Below, in pieces: positions 1-9,051 of a stretch of DNA of 48,932 nt (its first letter is position 1; each line of letters starts with the position of its first letter). A program made the position numbers and the translations under genes. A model generated the notes under the pieces. It saw only the letters and a program-made list of their open reading frames with translations. It did no database searches and was not told the DNA's origin. The DNA comes from Chersky-840 sp036511675 (GTDB lineage Bacteria; Actinomycetota; Acidimicrobiia; Acidimicrobiales; UBA8190): assembly GCA_036511675.1 (NCBI GenBank), contig DATCBU010000093.1, positions 1-48,932 of the forward strand, read 5' to 3'.

Positions 1-1140
1 CTGGTGCTCGACCCGTACTTCTCGGCCACGAAGATGGAATGGCTGCTGGGACCGGGAGGGGTCCCGGTCACCGACGACCTCGTGCTGGGCACGGTCGACG
101 CCTGGCTCATCTGGAACCTCACCGGGGGACCCGAGGGCGGGGTGCTCGCCACCGATGCCACCAACGCCTCGCGCACCTTGCTCTACGACATCCGCGAGCG
201 GTCGTGGTCCGAGGAGCTGTGCGACATCTTCGGCGTGCCGCGCCGGGCACTGCCCCACGTGGCGCCCTCGTGTGGGCGGTTCGGGGTCGTCCGGGGCGGG
301 CTCGGTGCCAGGGCGTCGACGATCGTCGGGGTGCCGGTGAGCGGGGTGGCCGGCGACCAGCAGGCGGCGCTGTTCGGCCAGTCGTGCGTGTCACCGGGCA
401 TGGCCAAGGTGACCTATGGGACGGGGAGCTTCGTGTTGTTGAACGTCGGTGAACGGTGCCCGCCGCCTTCGGAGGGCCTGCTCACCACCGTGGCGTGGGA
501 CCTGGGCGAGCATGGCGGCTCGTCACCGGTGGCGTATGCCCTCGAGGGGGCGGTGTTCGTCACCGGGGCCGCCATCCAGTGGCTGCGCGACGGGCTCGGG
601 CTCATCGACGAGGCGGCCGGGATCGGAGCCTTGGCGGCGCAGGTCGACGACAGCGAGGGCGTCTACGTGGTGCCCGCCTTCACCGGGCTGGGGAGCCCGT
701 GGTGGGATCCATACGCGCGTGGGACCATCACCGGACTCACCCGCGGGGTGGGGGCGGCGCACATCGCCCGGGCCGTGATCGAGGCCATGGCGTACCAGGT
801 GCGCGACGTGGTCGACGCCATGAAGGACGTGGGCACCGAGCTCGCCGCGTTGCGCGTCGACGGTGGGGCGGCGGTGCTCGACCTGTTGCTCCAGATCCAA
901 GCCGACCAGCTGCGGGTGCCGGTGTCGCGTCCCACCACCACCGAGACCACCGCCTTGGGCGCCGCCATGCTGGCCGGGGTGGCCGAGGGGGTGTGGGCCT
1001 CGGTCGAGGACCTGGAGTCCATCTGGACGCTCGAGGCACGGTTCGAGGCGCGGGCCTCGGCGCTGTCGGCGGACCGCGCCTACGAGGGATGGCGCCATGC
1101 CGTCGAACGGTCATTGGGGTGGGCCGTCCCGGGCCACTGA
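1..1140 (+). CDS. glpK: Glycerol kinase, C-terminal part (5' truncated)
   Basis: FGGY-family kinase that phosphorylates glycerol to glycerol-3-phosphate in the cytoplasm. The reading frame is open from base 1, and the first visible residues (LVLDPYFSATK) match the middle of GlpK, so about a quarter of the protein lies outside the window. Seen here: the NASRTLLYDI stretch, GVAGDQQAALFGQ, YGTGSF, GLGSPWWDPYARG, and the C-terminal VDGGAAVLDLLLQIQADQL block with TETTALGAAMLAG, which is closer to true GlpK than the second kinase at 26467-27927. The stop is TGA at 1138-1140. The ATG-like codon a little downstream of base 1 is not the true start. Confidence 0.93.
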   Translation: MVLDPYFSATKMEWLLGPGGVPVTDDLVLGTVDAWLIWNLTGGPEGGVLATDATNASRTLLYDIRERSWSEELCDIFGVPRRALPHVAPSCGRFGVVRGGLGARASTIVGVPVSGVAGDQQAALFGQSCVSPGMAKVTYGTGSFVLLNVGERCPPPSEGLLTTVAWDLGEHGGSSPVAYALEGAVFVTGAAIQWLRDGLGLIDEAAGIGALAAQVDDSEGVYVVPAFTGLGSPWWDPYARGTITGLTRGVGAAHIARAVIEAMAYQVRDVVDAMKDVGTELAALRVDGGAAVLDLLLQIQADQLRVPVSRPTTTETTALGAAMLAGVAEGVWASVEDLESIWTLEARFEARASALSADRAYEGWRHAVERSLGWAVPGH

Positions 1141-1243
1141 GCACCCGTCGAGCGCGATCGGCGCGACGCCTCTTCCCGGCCCCGCCTTCATACGATGGGA
1201 CCACCCGGACGCCGAGGGGGCCCGGAGGGAGGGACGCCGGGTA

Positions 1244-3118
1244 GTGCTCCTGCTGTATTTCATCGGGTTCGTGGCCGGGATGATCGCCGGCATCTCCCCC
1301 TGCATCCTGCCGGTGCTGCCCGTCGTCCTCGTGGCCGGTGCCACCGTCCCGACTGCCGACACCGTCCCCACCGCTGAGCCCGACGAGACCGCTGCGCCCG
1401 ACGAGACCGCTGAGCCCGACGAGACAGCCGGCTCGACGCGCACGCCGGCGGGGACCCGGGGCTCGGGCGACAGCCTGCGGGTGGCGGTGCGCGGCACGAG
1501 GCCGCCGACGGCCGTCAAGTCGCGGGCGCCGTCACCACGCCCCCGGACGCGCAGTTACCGGGCCTACACCGTGGTGTTGGGGCTGGTGGTGAGCTTCAGC
1601 ATCGTCACCCTGGCGGGGTCTTCTCTGCTGAGCGCCATCGGCCTGCCCCAGGACTTCCTGCGCGACGCGGGCCTGGTGGTCCTCGGCGTGGTGGCGGCCG
1701 GGCTCATCATCCCCTCGCTGGGGCACCTCCTCGAACGACCCTTCGCCCGCATCGCGCAGCGCCAGCCCAACGGCAACACCGGGGGCTTCGTCCTCGGGCT
1801 GGGGCTGGGCGCGCTCTTCGTCCCCTGTGCCGGCCCGGTGCTGACAGCCATCTCCGTGGTGAGCGCCAACCACCACGTGGGGCTGGGCTCGGTGGTCCTC
1901 ACCATCGACTTCGCCCTGGGCGCGTCGGTGCCCTTGCTCATCTTCGCCCTGGCGGGCCAGCGCGTGGCCGAGCGCGTGGCCGCCTTCAGGTCCCGGGCCG
2001 CGCTGGCCCGGCGGATCGGTGGTGTCATCCTCCTCGCCATGACCCTGCTCATCGCGTTCAACGTCACCGACGGCCTGCAACGCATCGTGCCGGGCTACAC
2101 CCACGCCCTGCAGAGCCACATCGAGGGCGGCGCCTATGCCAAGCAGCAACTGGCGTCGCTCACGGGCGAAAAAAAGTCGGGGAAGCTGGGCAGCTGTGCG
2201 CCGGGCCTGCCCCAGCTCGAGGACTGCGGGGCGGCTCCCAACTTCACGGGCATCACGACGTGGCTCAACACCCCCGGCGATCGCCCTCTGTCCCTGGCAT
2301 CGTTGAAGGGCAAGGTCGTCCTGGTCGACTTCTGGACGTACTCGTGCATCAACTGCCAGCGCTCACTGCCCCATGTCGAGTCGTGGTACTCGCGCTACCA
2401 ACGCGACGGGTTCGTGGTGGTGGGGGTGCACACGCCGGAGTTCGCCTTCGAGCACGTCGTGTCGAACGTGGCCCAGGCGGCCAGGCAACTGGGAGTGGCC
2501 TACCCCATCGCCGTGGACAACGGGTACAAGACCTGGGACGCGTATCAGAACGAGTCGTGGCCGGCCGAGTACCTCATCGACGCCACGGGCCAGGTGCGCC
2601 ACGCCGGCGTCGGTGAGGGTGACTACGGCGGCACCGAGTCCCTGATCCGCACCCTCCTGACCGCGGCGCGCCCCAAGGCGCAGCTGCCGCCGCGCACCGA
2701 CGTCCCCGACAAGACGCCGACTACCGCCCTCACCCCGGAGTCCTACCTCGGCTACCAGTACGGGCTGCCCAACTTCGACGGCACCTCGATCTCGGAGAAC
2801 CAGCCCGCCACGTACAAATTCCCCGGCTTCCTCCCCCCCGACGCTCTGGCGTTCTCCGGCACCTGGACCGTGGGCGCCGAGAAGATCGCGGCGGGTGCCG
2901 ACGCTCGGATCGAGCTCTCCTTCACCGCCGACCACGTGTACCTCGTCCTCGGAGGCACGGGAACGGTCACGGCCACCGTGGGGACACACAGCCAGTCCCT
3001 GGCGGTGTCGGGCATCCCCCGGCTCTACACCCTCGTGGCCGCTCCCGACGTCGAGTCGGCCACGCTGGTGCTCGACGTCTCGCCCGGTGTGGACGCCTAC
3101 GACTTCACCTTCGGCTGA
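1244..3118 (+). CDS. dipZ: DipZ: CcdA-type membrane domain fused to thioredoxin-like domain
   Basis: Membrane thiol-disulfide carrier of 624 aa. The N-terminal CcdA/DsbD-type domain would pass electrons across the membrane to an extracytoplasmic TlpA-like thioredoxin domain, followed by a C-terminal beta-rich domain typical of DipZ. SPCILPVLP (Cys20) and FVPCAGP (Cys195) are the paired CcdA cysteines. WTYSCINC (Cys368, Cys371) is the thioredoxin active site. GTG 1244 was chosen because GGAGGGAGGG ends 10 nt before it and because the first membrane segment starts at once; the frame is open much further upstream but no ATG suits. Oddity: after the first membrane segment there is a long Thr/Pro/Glu/Asp loop with a repeated PDETA unit (about residues 45-60), then an Arg/Pro-rich stretch. 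Confidence 0.88.
   Translation: MLLLYFIGFVAGMIAGISPCILPVLPVVLVAGATVPTADTVPTAEPDETAAPDETAEPDETAGSTRTPAGTRGSGDSLRVAVRGTRPPTAVKSRAPSPRPRTRSYRAYTVVLGLVVSFSIVTLAGSSLLSAIGLPQDFLRDAGLVVLGVVAAGLIIPSLGHLLERPFARIAQRQPNGNTGGFVLGLGLGALFVPCAGPVLTAISVVSANHHVGLGSVVLTIDFALGASVPLLIFALAGQRVAERVAAFRSRAALARRIGGVILLAMTLLIAFNVTDGLQRIVPGYTHALQSHIEGGAYAKQQLASLTGEKKSGKLGSCAPGLPQLEDCGAAPNFTGITTWLNTPGDRPLSLASLKGKVVLVDFWTYSCINCQRSLPHVESWYSRYQRDGFVVVGVHTPEFAFEHVVSNVAQAARQLGVAYPIAVDNGYKTWDAYQNESWPAEYLIDATGQVRHAGVGEGDYGGTESLIRTLLTAARPKAQLPPRTDVPDKTPTTALTPESYLGYQYGLPNFDGTSISENQPATYKFPGFLPPDALAFSGTWTVGAEKIAAGADARIELSFTADHVYLVLGGTGTVTATVGTHSQSLAVSGIPRLYTLVAAPDVESATLVLDVSPGVDAYDFTFG
1375..1429 (+). repeat. Short tandem repeat inside dipZ
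   Basis: About three imperfect 18-nt units coding PDETA(A/E) follow one another in the loop after the first membrane helix of DipZ. Such a repeat can change copy number by slippage, which would only lengthen or shorten the loop because the unit is a multiple of three. Confidence 0.7.
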
Positions 3119-3155
3119 CGCCGGCGGCGGCAGCGGCGGCGGCGGCGCGCCGGTC

Positions 3156-3161
3156 TAGGTT
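3156..3161 (+). promoter_or_regulatory. Candidate -10 element for the DUF664 gene
   Basis: TAGGTT lies 6 nt before the ATG at 3168, and there is no Shine-Dalgarno. This fits a leaderless transcript. No clear -35 was recognised. Confidence 0.5.
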
Positions 3162-3167
3162 GTCACC

Positions 3168-3686
3168 ATGGTGCAGGACCTGGTCGATCCGCGTCGCAGC
3201 GAGCCGCCGTATGTGGCGACGGAGCGGGCCATGCTCGACGGGTGGCTCGAGTTCCACCGCGCCACGCTCATGCTCAAGTGCGAGGGCGTCTCCGACGCCG
3301 GCCGCAAGGCCACGCCGGTGGCGACGTCGAAGTTGTCGCTCCACGGCCTGGTGCGGCACATGGGGGAGGTGGAACGGAGTTGGTTCCGACGCACCCTCCT
3401 GCGTGAGCCCGATGCGCCGCCGATCTGGTACGACCCGGCCATCGAGGACAGCGAGCTCGTCCCCCTCGACGACGCCGACTGGGACAGCGATCTGGGCACG
3501 TGGCTCGAAGAGTGCGAACGCAGCCGGGTGGCGGCGGCCGGGCTCTCCCTCGACGACACCGGGCTCCGCCAGGGCGAGCCGTGTTCGCTGCGGTGGATCT
3601 ACGTCCACATGATCGAGGAGTACGCCCGCCACAACGGGCACGCCGATCTCATCCGGGAGCTCGTCGACGGCCACGTGGGCTGGTAG
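3168..3686 (+). CDS. DinB-like / DUF664 family protein
   Basis: A 172-aa cytoplasmic protein of the DinB/DUF664 four-helix-bundle family, which includes mycothiol- and bacillithiol-dependent enzymes. The pattern HGLVRHMGEVERSWF and, near the C-terminus, DLRWxYVHMIEEYARHNGHADLIRE (partly shown) carries the three widely spaced histidines that usually bind a metal in this family. Length is normal for DUF664. The start ATG 3168 is supported by a -10-like hexamer 6 nt upstream. It converges on the lipase gene at 3711. The substrate is unknown; a role in mycothiol-linked detoxification is a family-level guess. Confidence 0.8.
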   Translation: MVQDLVDPRRSEPPYVATERAMLDGWLEFHRATLMLKCEGVSDAGRKATPVATSKLSLHGLVRHMGEVERSWFRRTLLREPDAPPIWYDPAIEDSELVPLDDADWDSDLGTWLEECERSRVAAAGLSLDDTGLRQGEPCSLRWIYVHMIEEYARHNGHADLIRELVDGHVGW

Positions 3687-3710
3687 TCGACCGGCCGGCG
3701 CGGGCTCGGT

Positions 3711-4904
3711 TCAGTTGCAGCGGGAGGTCTGGGCCCCGTTGGGCGAGTAGGTGTCGGGGTTGGAATGCCCGGCGAATCGATCAGCGATCCAATGGGCGAT
3801 ATCGGAGTCCGAGCCCCCGGCGATGGAGTTGTGGTCGAGGCCGGGGTACATCCACTGCACGACGTCTTGCCCCAGACCACACAAATGGTCGGTCATGGCC
3901 TGGGTGTCGCTCGGCAGATTGGTCGTGTCGTCGAGGCCCTGCACCACCAGCAGCGGTGCCGCACTGCGAGAACTCAGGTGCAGCGGGTCGTTGGCATCGA
4001 GGAGCCCTCGGAACTTCGCGGACAGCGTGGTGGTCGTGAAGACCTGGTCGACCTGATAGGGGCTGATGGCCTGGGCCAGTCCGGCGTAGCACTCCGACTT
4101 GAGCTGGGATTCCAGCCTCTTCCCGGTGGCGGTCAACAAGGAGAAAGGCACCCTGTTGCCATAGGCGGCGTGGTATCCGGCCACGTACATGAGCGTGAAG
4201 GCCGAGGCGGAGTCCGTGGGTGCGCCGAAGAAGCCGTCGGCCAGGGCTGTCGATGGCGCACTGGCCACCGCCCCCAGCAGATGCAACCCGGGTGCGTAGG
4301 AGGCCGCGATCTCCATGGCGAATATCGCCGCCCCGCCACCTTGGGAGTGTCCCCACACGACGTAGTTCGAGCTCGGGTGGGCTCCGGGAATCGAAGATGC
4401 GGCCCGCACGATGTCGATGACGTTGCGGCCCTCGGCCAGGTCCACCCCGTGCGGTTGCAGCCCCCGCGACGTGGGTGCCAGGTACTGATTGCCTTCGCCC
4501 TGGTAGTCGGTGGCGGTCACTTCCCAGCCGTTGTCGAGGAAGTCGTTGATGGCCGGGACATCGCTCGACGGGTCCAGCGAGGGGGCGCACTGGTTCGCCA
4601 TGCCGTCGGTTTCATGGGCGTAGCTCACCACGGGCCAGCCTCCCGTCGGAGGGGTCCCGGACGGGACGAAGACGAGCCCGGTCACCGACTGCGGCCGGTT
4701 GCGAACCGACGTCGACCAGTACTTGAGGGCATGGGCGGTGCCGTCGACACCCGGCGCCGAGACCGTCGTGGAGGTGATCAACGTCCCGGACTGCCTGGCG
4801 TGTCGTTTCGTCTTGGCGCCGCCCGCGGCGGCGACGCCCAGGGTCAAGGCGGCGATCACCGAGAGCGCCACCATGATCTGGACGGGGCGGCGCACACGCC
4901 GCAC
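3711..4904 (-). CDS. Secreted alpha/beta-hydrolase (secretory lipase-like)
   Basis: Predicted exported esterase or lipase of 397 aa. From the GTG at 4904 the N-terminus is RRVRRP followed by a hydrophobic stretch ending in AAAGGA, a good Sec signal peptide. The nucleophile motif is GHSQGG (Ser187). A downstream GLDDTTN Asp and GLDHNS His could complete the triad. The early SYAHETDG and TDYQGEG segments resemble the secretory-lipase (LIP) family of actinomycetes. Start choice: a G-rich stretch precedes GTG 4904; an in-frame ATG at 4991 would add 29 residues of Gly/Pro/Arg-rich sequence in front of the signal, and ATG 4874 lies inside the signal. The substrate cannot be told. Confidence 0.8.
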   Translation of the reverse strand: MRRVRRPVQIMVALSVIAALTLGVAAAGGAKTKRHARQSGTLITSTTVSAPGVDGTAHALKYWSTSVRNRPQSVTGLVFVPSGTPPTGGWPVVSYAHETDGMANQCAPSLDPSSDVPAINDFLDNGWEVTATDYQGEGNQYLAPTSRGLQPHGVDLAEGRNVIDIVRAASSIPGAHPSSNYVVWGHSQGGGAAIFAMEIAASYAPGLHLLGAVASAPSTALADGFFGAPTDSASAFTLMYVAGYHAAYGNRVPFSLLTATGKRLESQLKSECYAGLAQAISPYQVDQVFTTTTLSAKFRGLLDANDPLHLSSRSAAPLLVVQGLDDTTNLPSDTQAMTDHLCGLGQDVVQWMYPGLDHNSIAGGSDSDIAHWIADRFAGHSNPDTYSPNGAQTSRCN

Positions 4905-5160
4905 CGCGCCACCCCCGGAGCCCGGGACAGGGCGGCGACAAGCCCCGCCTGCTGCCGGGTTTCCCCTGGGGTCGCTCCTGTGCGGAAACATCGATCCGGA
5001 TCGTCTCGAACTGCCCCGCCCGAATTGGCGGATGCGCTGTCCTCCAACCTAGGCAATCCTGGTCGCCGGTGGCATCGGCAGAATTGACGGTTCGCGGCAG
5101 TTTCGAGCCGCCCACCAGGGAGTTTGTCCGGTGCCCGGACCTTGCACCGCCCGGTGTCGC

Positions 5161-5979
5161 TTAGGCCGCGGGCTCCGAGGTCGCCCCGGCGTGCTGGGGG
5201 GTGCGGACCGGTGCGGGGTCCGATCCGTACCCGTCGCCGTTGGTCGACGTCCGCACGTGCGCCACGTCGGCACCGCCCACGACGTTGTGGCGCTTGGCGT
5301 ACCGGTCGACGTAGTCCTGTCCCGACAGGTTCCGGATCTCGAACATGAGCTCGTCGGTGGCCGCCCGCAGCGTCAGCGGGTCACCCACCGCCTCACCCTC
5401 GAAGCGCGACAGGTCCAGCGGGACGCCGAAGCGCACGGTCACTTTCTTGAACGGACGCGGCCGGTTCGAGCCCGGCGGTTGGACGTGTGTCGTGCCCACC
5501 AGCCCCACGGGGACGATGGGTGCGCCGCACCCGAGGGCCAGGCGCGCCGCGCCGGTGTGTCCCCGGTACAGCCGGCCGTCGGGCGAGCGTGTCCCCTCGG
5601 GGTAGATCCCGAGGACCTTGCCCGACGTGAGCACGTCGCGGGCCGCGGCCAAGGCCCGCTCCGAGGCACTCCCCCCCTCGCGGCGCATGGGGATCTGGCC
5701 CGCGGCACGGAAGAACCACGATGTCTTCCACGAGTCGAAATATTCGGCCTTGGCCACGAAGGTCACGCGCCGGCGCAACACCAGGGGGAGGAACATCGAG
5801 TCCAGGAACGTGACGTGGTTGGGCGCGAGGATCACGGGCCCCGTGGCGGGGATGTGTTCCCGACCCTCGACCTTGATGCGCCACGTCAGGTAGAAGATGG
5901 GGCTGAGCAGGACCTTCAGCACCCAGTAGGCCACGACCACACAGTAATGCGCCGGGTGACGCGTTGGAATGCACAACAT
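5161..5979 (-). CDS. 1-acyl-glycerol-3-phosphate acyltransferase (PlsC-like)
   Basis: Membrane-associated acyltransferase of 272 aa that would transfer a fatty acyl chain to lysophosphatidate or a related lipid. It has one N-terminal hydrophobic segment (about residues 13-32). The catalytic NHVTFLD (His55-x4-Asp60) and the phosphate-binding PEGTRSPDG (Glu128 to Arg131) are in the expected order. The C-terminal 50 residues are polar and probably disordered. The ATG at 5979 gives a normal family length; the frame stays open on this strand to 6975, but that extension lies opposite the tetR gene. It is divergent from tetR with only 45 nt between the starts, so the regulator may control it. Confidence 0.87.
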   Translation of the reverse strand: MLCIPTRHPAHYCVVVAYWVLKVLLSPIFYLTWRIKVEGREHIPATGPVILAPNHVTFLDSMFLPLVLRRRVTFVAKAEYFDSWKTSWFFRAAGQIPMRREGGSASERALAAARDVLTSGKVLGIYPEGTRSPDGRLYRGHTGAARLALGCGAPIVPVGLVGTTHVQPPGSNRPRPFKKVTVRFGVPLDLSRFEGEAVGDPLTLRAATDELMFEIRNLSGQDYVDRYAKRHNVVGGADVAHVRTSTNGDGYGSDPAPVRTPQHAGATSEPAA

Positions 5980-6010
5980 CTGTACCCGTATCCCCTCCCG
6001 ACACCACATG

Positions 6011-6016
6011 TAGCGT
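6011..6016 (+). promoter_or_regulatory. Candidate -10 element for tetR
   Basis: TAGCGT lies 8 nt before the ATG at 6025, in the 45-nt divergent spacer shared with the acyltransferase gene. A TetR operator would be expected in the same spacer, but no clear palindrome was seen. Confidence 0.4.
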
Positions 6017-6024
6017 TCTGGCCG

Positions 6025-6642
6025 ATGGCACGCCGGTTGACCGCCCGGGGACAGCGGCGTCGCACGGAGCTGCTCGACTATTCGGCCCGGCGCTTCGCCT
6101 CGCAGGGGTACCACCCCACGTCGGTCACCGACATCGTCGACGGCCTCGGCGTCGGCAAGGGCGTCTTCTACTGGTACTTCGCCTCCAAAGAGGAGCTCCT
6201 GCGCCAGATCCTGACCGACGCGCAACGGGACCTGCGCCGGACGCAACGCCAGGCCATCGCCGACGAGCCCGATCCGGTGCGCCGCATCGAGGCCGGCATC
6301 CGGGCCTCGGTGAGGTGGCTCGACGCCAACCGCCATCTCTTCGTCCTGTTGGAATTCGCCCGCACCGAGGAACGCTTCGCCCCCCTCATCCGCCAGGGCG
6401 AGGAGCAGGCCGTGGCCGACGCCCTCCCCCATGTGAAGGCCGGCATCGCGGCCAGCATGATCCGGCGGGACGACCCCTTGGTGCTCGCGCACGCCATCCT
6501 GGGCGTCACCGACCGGCTGGCCCGGGTGCTCGTGTTGGAGCAGGGCCGCCCCGCCGACGAAGCCGGCGACGCCGCGGTGGCCTTCTGCCTCGAGGGCATC
6601 CTCTCCCCCGCTGCCGCCCAGCGTCGCCTGGCACAGCGGTGA
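6025..6642 (+). CDS. TetR/AcrR family transcriptional regulator
   Basis: A 205-aa one-component repressor. The N-terminal helix-turn-helix is typical: TARGQRRRTELLDYSARRFA, then TSVTDIVDGLGVGKGVFYWYF (about residues 30-50). The rest is the helical ligand and dimer domain, which is not conserved enough to name a ligand. The ATG at 6025 starts just before the usual positively charged lead-in. Because it is divergent from the PlsC-like gene, control of lipid or fatty-acid genes is plausible, but this is inference from position only. The next gene starts 16 nt downstream and may be co-transcribed. Confidence 0.9.
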   Translation: MARRLTARGQRRRTELLDYSARRFASQGYHPTSVTDIVDGLGVGKGVFYWYFASKEELLRQILTDAQRDLRRTQRQAIADEPDPVRRIEAGIRASVRWLDANRHLFVLLEFARTEERFAPLIRQGEEQAVADALPHVKAGIAASMIRRDDPLVLAHAILGVTDRLARVLVLEQGRPADEAGDAAVAFCLEGILSPAAAQRRLAQR

Positions 6643-6657
6643 CACACTGACAGCGCC

Positions 6658-7032
6658 ATGAGCCCGACCGGGTCCTTCGCATTCCGCTACGGCGCGCTGC
6701 GTCCCCTGCTCACCGTGCTCGGCATGGGACCGGGGTCGAGTCGCGTCGAGCTCGAGGGGGACACGCTGCGGGTGGACATGGGGTGGGCGTTTCGCGCCAA
6801 GATCCCAGTGCACCAGATCACCGGGATCACGCCGCGCACCGGGCTCGTGGGTGGCATCGGGGTGCACGGCTGGCGAGGTCGCTGGCTCGTGAACGGCGCC
6901 ACCACCGGGCTCGTAGTGATCAGCATCGACACCGGCGTGCGGGCATGGGCGACGGGCATCCCCGTCCGGCTGCACGAGCTCACCCTCAGCCTCGAGGACC
7001 CCGACGCCTTCTCGGTGGCCCTCGGCCGCTGA
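6658..7032 (+). CDS. Small uncharacterised protein, possibly PH-like
   Basis: A 124-aa protein with no recognised domain. It is rich in short beta-type segments (SRVELEGDTLRVDMGWAF, IPVHQITGITP, GVRAWATGI) and has a C-terminal helix (LHELTLSLEDPDAFSVAL). This resembles small bacterial PH-like proteins in which a final helix packs on a beta barrel, but that is an impression of pattern only. It lies 15 nt after tetR on the same strand, so it probably shares the tetR transcript. It converges with the aminotransferase gene, 51 nt away. Confidence 0.7.
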   Translation: MSPTGSFAFRYGALRPLLTVLGMGPGSSRVELEGDTLRVDMGWAFRAKIPVHQITGITPRTGLVGGIGVHGWRGRWLVNGATTGLVVISIDTGVRAWATGIPVRLHELTLSLEDPDAFSVALGR

Positions 7033-7083
7033 GCCGAGGACCAGGGCGCCACCCTCCGGGCGCGCCCCGGTTTCAGAAGCAGG

Positions 7084-8286
7084 TCAGTGCAGCTTGGTGA
7101 GGGCCCTGCGCAGGTTGCGCACGGCCTGGCCGATGCGCTGCTCGTTCTCGATGAGGGCGAACCGCACGTGGCCGTCGCCCCCGGGACCGAACCCGACCCC
7201 CGGTGAGGTGGCCACCTCGGCTTCGGACACCAAGTACGACGAGAACTCGAGCGATCCCATCTCGCGGTAGGGCTCGGGGATGGGCGCCCACACGAACATC
7301 GTCCCCTTGGGGGGCGTGAGGTTCCACCCGATGCGGTTGAGCCCGTCGCACAGGGCGTCGCGCCTCGCCAGGTAGGTCTCGTTGACCCATTTGGGGTAGT
7401 CGGGCACCTCGTTCATGGCCACGATCGCCGCGATCTGGATGGGTTGGAAGGTGCCGTAGTCCAGGTAGCTCTTGAGCTTGGTGAGGGCGGCCACGATCTC
7501 GGCGTTGCCCACCAGGAACGCCACGCGCCACCCGGCCATCGAGAACGACTTGGTGAGCGAGTACAGCTCCACCGCCACGTCCTTGGCCCCCGGCACCTGC
7601 AGGATCGAGGGTGGCTGGTACCCGTCGAAGGAGATGTCGGCGTAGGCGAAGTCATGCACGAGCACGATGTCGTGCTCGCGGGCGAAGTCCACCATGCGCT
7701 GCATCCATGCCAGGTCGACACAGGCGGTGGTGGGGTTGTGGGGGAACGACAGCACGATGACCCGGGGCTTGGGCCACGCCGACTCCCACGACTCCATGAG
7801 GTTGTCGAAGAACGCCTCGGACGCGGGCGGGCCCTCGGTGTCGGTGGCCTGTTCCATGCGCACCAGGCGCACCTCGGCACCGGCGAAGAGCGGCGCGTAG
7901 ATGTGGATGGGGTACGAGGGCGACGGCACCAGGGCGCTGTCGCCGGGGCCGAGCAATACCCACATGAGATGTGAGAGCCCTTCTTTGGCACCGATCGTCG
8001 TCACCACCTCGGTTTCGGGGTCGAGCTCCACCCCGAACCGGCGCAGGTACAGCGACGAGATGGCCTGGCGGAGCTTGGGGATCCCCTTGCTCGACGAGTA
8101 CCGGTGGTTCTTCGGATTGTGCACGGCCTCGGCCAGCTTCTCGACCGCCGCATCGGGCGAGGGCAGATCCGGGTTCCCGAACCCGAGGTCCACGACGTCG
8201 CGACCGGCTCGACGGGCCGCCAACTTCAGCGCCTCGATGTGCGCGAAGACGTACGGGGGCAGGCCGTTGATCCGTCGGAACTCCAT
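7084..8286 (-). CDS. PLP-dependent class I aminotransferase (AlaC-like)
   Basis: A 400-aa cytosolic fold-type I aminotransferase, most like the AlaC/YfdZ alanine-forming group. Visible: the N-terminal RRINGLPPYVF and DLGFGNPDLPSP, the PLP pocket PSPSYPIHIYAP, SFPHNPTT, VHDFAYADISFDG, and the Schiff-base lysine in SLTKSFSMAGWR (Lys246). The near-C-terminal RFALIEN supplies the carboxylate-binding Arg. The start ATG at 8286 has a -10-like TAACCT 6 nt upstream and no Shine-Dalgarno. A related possibility is LL-diaminopimelate aminotransferase, but no dap genes are near. Confidence 0.88.
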   Translation of the reverse strand: MEFRRINGLPPYVFAHIEALKLAARRAGRDVVDLGFGNPDLPSPDAAVEKLAEAVHNPKNHRYSSSKGIPKLRQAISSLYLRRFGVELDPETEVVTTIGAKEGLSHLMWVLLGPGDSALVPSPSYPIHIYAPLFAGAEVRLVRMEQATDTEGPPASEAFFDNLMESWESAWPKPRVIVLSFPHNPTTACVDLAWMQRMVDFAREHDIVLVHDFAYADISFDGYQPPSILQVPGAKDVAVELYSLTKSFSMAGWRVAFLVGNAEIVAALTKLKSYLDYGTFQPIQIAAIVAMNEVPDYPKWVNETYLARRDALCDGLNRIGWNLTPPKGTMFVWAPIPEPYREMGSLEFSSYLVSEAEVATSPGVGFGPGGDGHVRFALIENEQRIGQAVRNLRRALTKLH

Positions 8287-8292
8287 CGCCCG

Positions 8293-8298
8293 AGGTTA
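8293..8298 (-). promoter_or_regulatory. Candidate -10 element for the AlaC-like gene
   Basis: TAACCT (minus strand) is 6 nt before the ATG at 8286, fitting a leaderless transcript. Confidence 0.45.
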
Positions 8299-9009
8299 GT
8301 CCCCGCCCTGTGATCCACCGGACCCGCGCACGAAGGCGGCCGCCTCGGCCACGGCCTCGATCGACTCGGGCCACGCGCACACCGCCCACGTGGCGCCCGC
8401 GCCGGCCACCTCTTGCAGCCACTGCGCGATCTCCGGGACCTCTCCCGCCACCGGACCGGCCCACGTCACCTCGCAGCGTGCCAGCAACCCCGCCAGCGCC
8501 GCGGGCTGGCCCTCCCACAGGTTGACCGCGGCGTCGAGCTCCACGGCGAGCTCGACGGTGGACAGAGAGCCTCCCCCCACCCACACCGGGATGCCGGCGC
8601 GCAGGACGTGGCGGGCACAGGCGCGCAACGCCAGCCGGCGCTGGTCGGGAGGATCGAAGGGGATCCCGAAGGCCAGGTTCTCGGCCGCGCTCTTGCTGTC
8701 GCCCGTGCCGAGCCCGGCGATGAGCCGTCCCGGCGCCATCCGGTCCAACGACAGGAGCTCCGCCACCAGGATCTCGTCGGGCACGAGCCCGACACGGGCC
8801 ACGAGCGGGCCGAAACTGACGCGCCGGGTGACCGCGGCGATGGCGCCGAGCATGGGGAAGGCCGACAGCGCGGGGCGCCCGGGGGAGCCCAGTGGCCACA
8901 GATGGTCGAACACGAACACGCCGTCGAGGCCGAGGTCCTCGGCGCGCCGGGCGGCGTCGAGAGCGAGGGTGTCGTCGCGAAAGGTGGGAAGCGTGACCCC
9001 GACCCGCAC
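8296..9009 (-). CDS. LLM-class (luciferase-like, probably F420-dependent) oxidoreductase
   Basis: A 237-aa TIM-barrel protein of the luciferase-like monooxygenase class, which in actinomycetes commonly uses coenzyme F420. It begins MRVGVTLPTFRDD, continues with AEDLGLDGVFVFDHLW, RRVSFGPLVARV and the strong family block RLIAGLGTGDSKSAAEN. It is shorter than the usual 280-340 aa, lacking some of the middle of the barrel, and ends in a loose Gly/Ser tail. The start is GTG at 9009. It ends 9 nt upstream of the aminotransferase start on the same strand, although the aminotransferase also has its own -10-like site. Substrate unknown. Confidence 0.82.
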   Translation of the reverse strand: MRVGVTLPTFRDDTLALDAARRAEDLGLDGVFVFDHLWPLGSPGRPALSAFPMLGAIAAVTRRVSFGPLVARVGLVPDEILVAELLSLDRMAPGRLIAGLGTGDSKSAAENLAFGIPFDPPDQRRLALRACARHVLRAGIPVWVGGGSLSTVELAVELDAAVNLWEGQPAALAGLLARCEVTWAGPVAGEVPEIAQWLQEVAGAGATWAVCAWPESIEAVAEAAAFVRGSGGSQGGD

Positions 9010-9051
9010 TACGCCCCACCCACCGTGCTCAGGATCCGCTCCGCCCCGGCC

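Noticed and set aside
4992..5160. Possible small gene between lipase and acyltransferase
   Set aside because: No start with a ribosome site or -10 hexamer and no recognisable product; treated as empty spacer.
5980..6975. Long minus-strand open frame joined upstream of the acyltransferase
   Set aside because: It lies opposite the tetR gene and the small PH-like gene, has no family similarity, and is the shadow expected in very GC-rich DNA.
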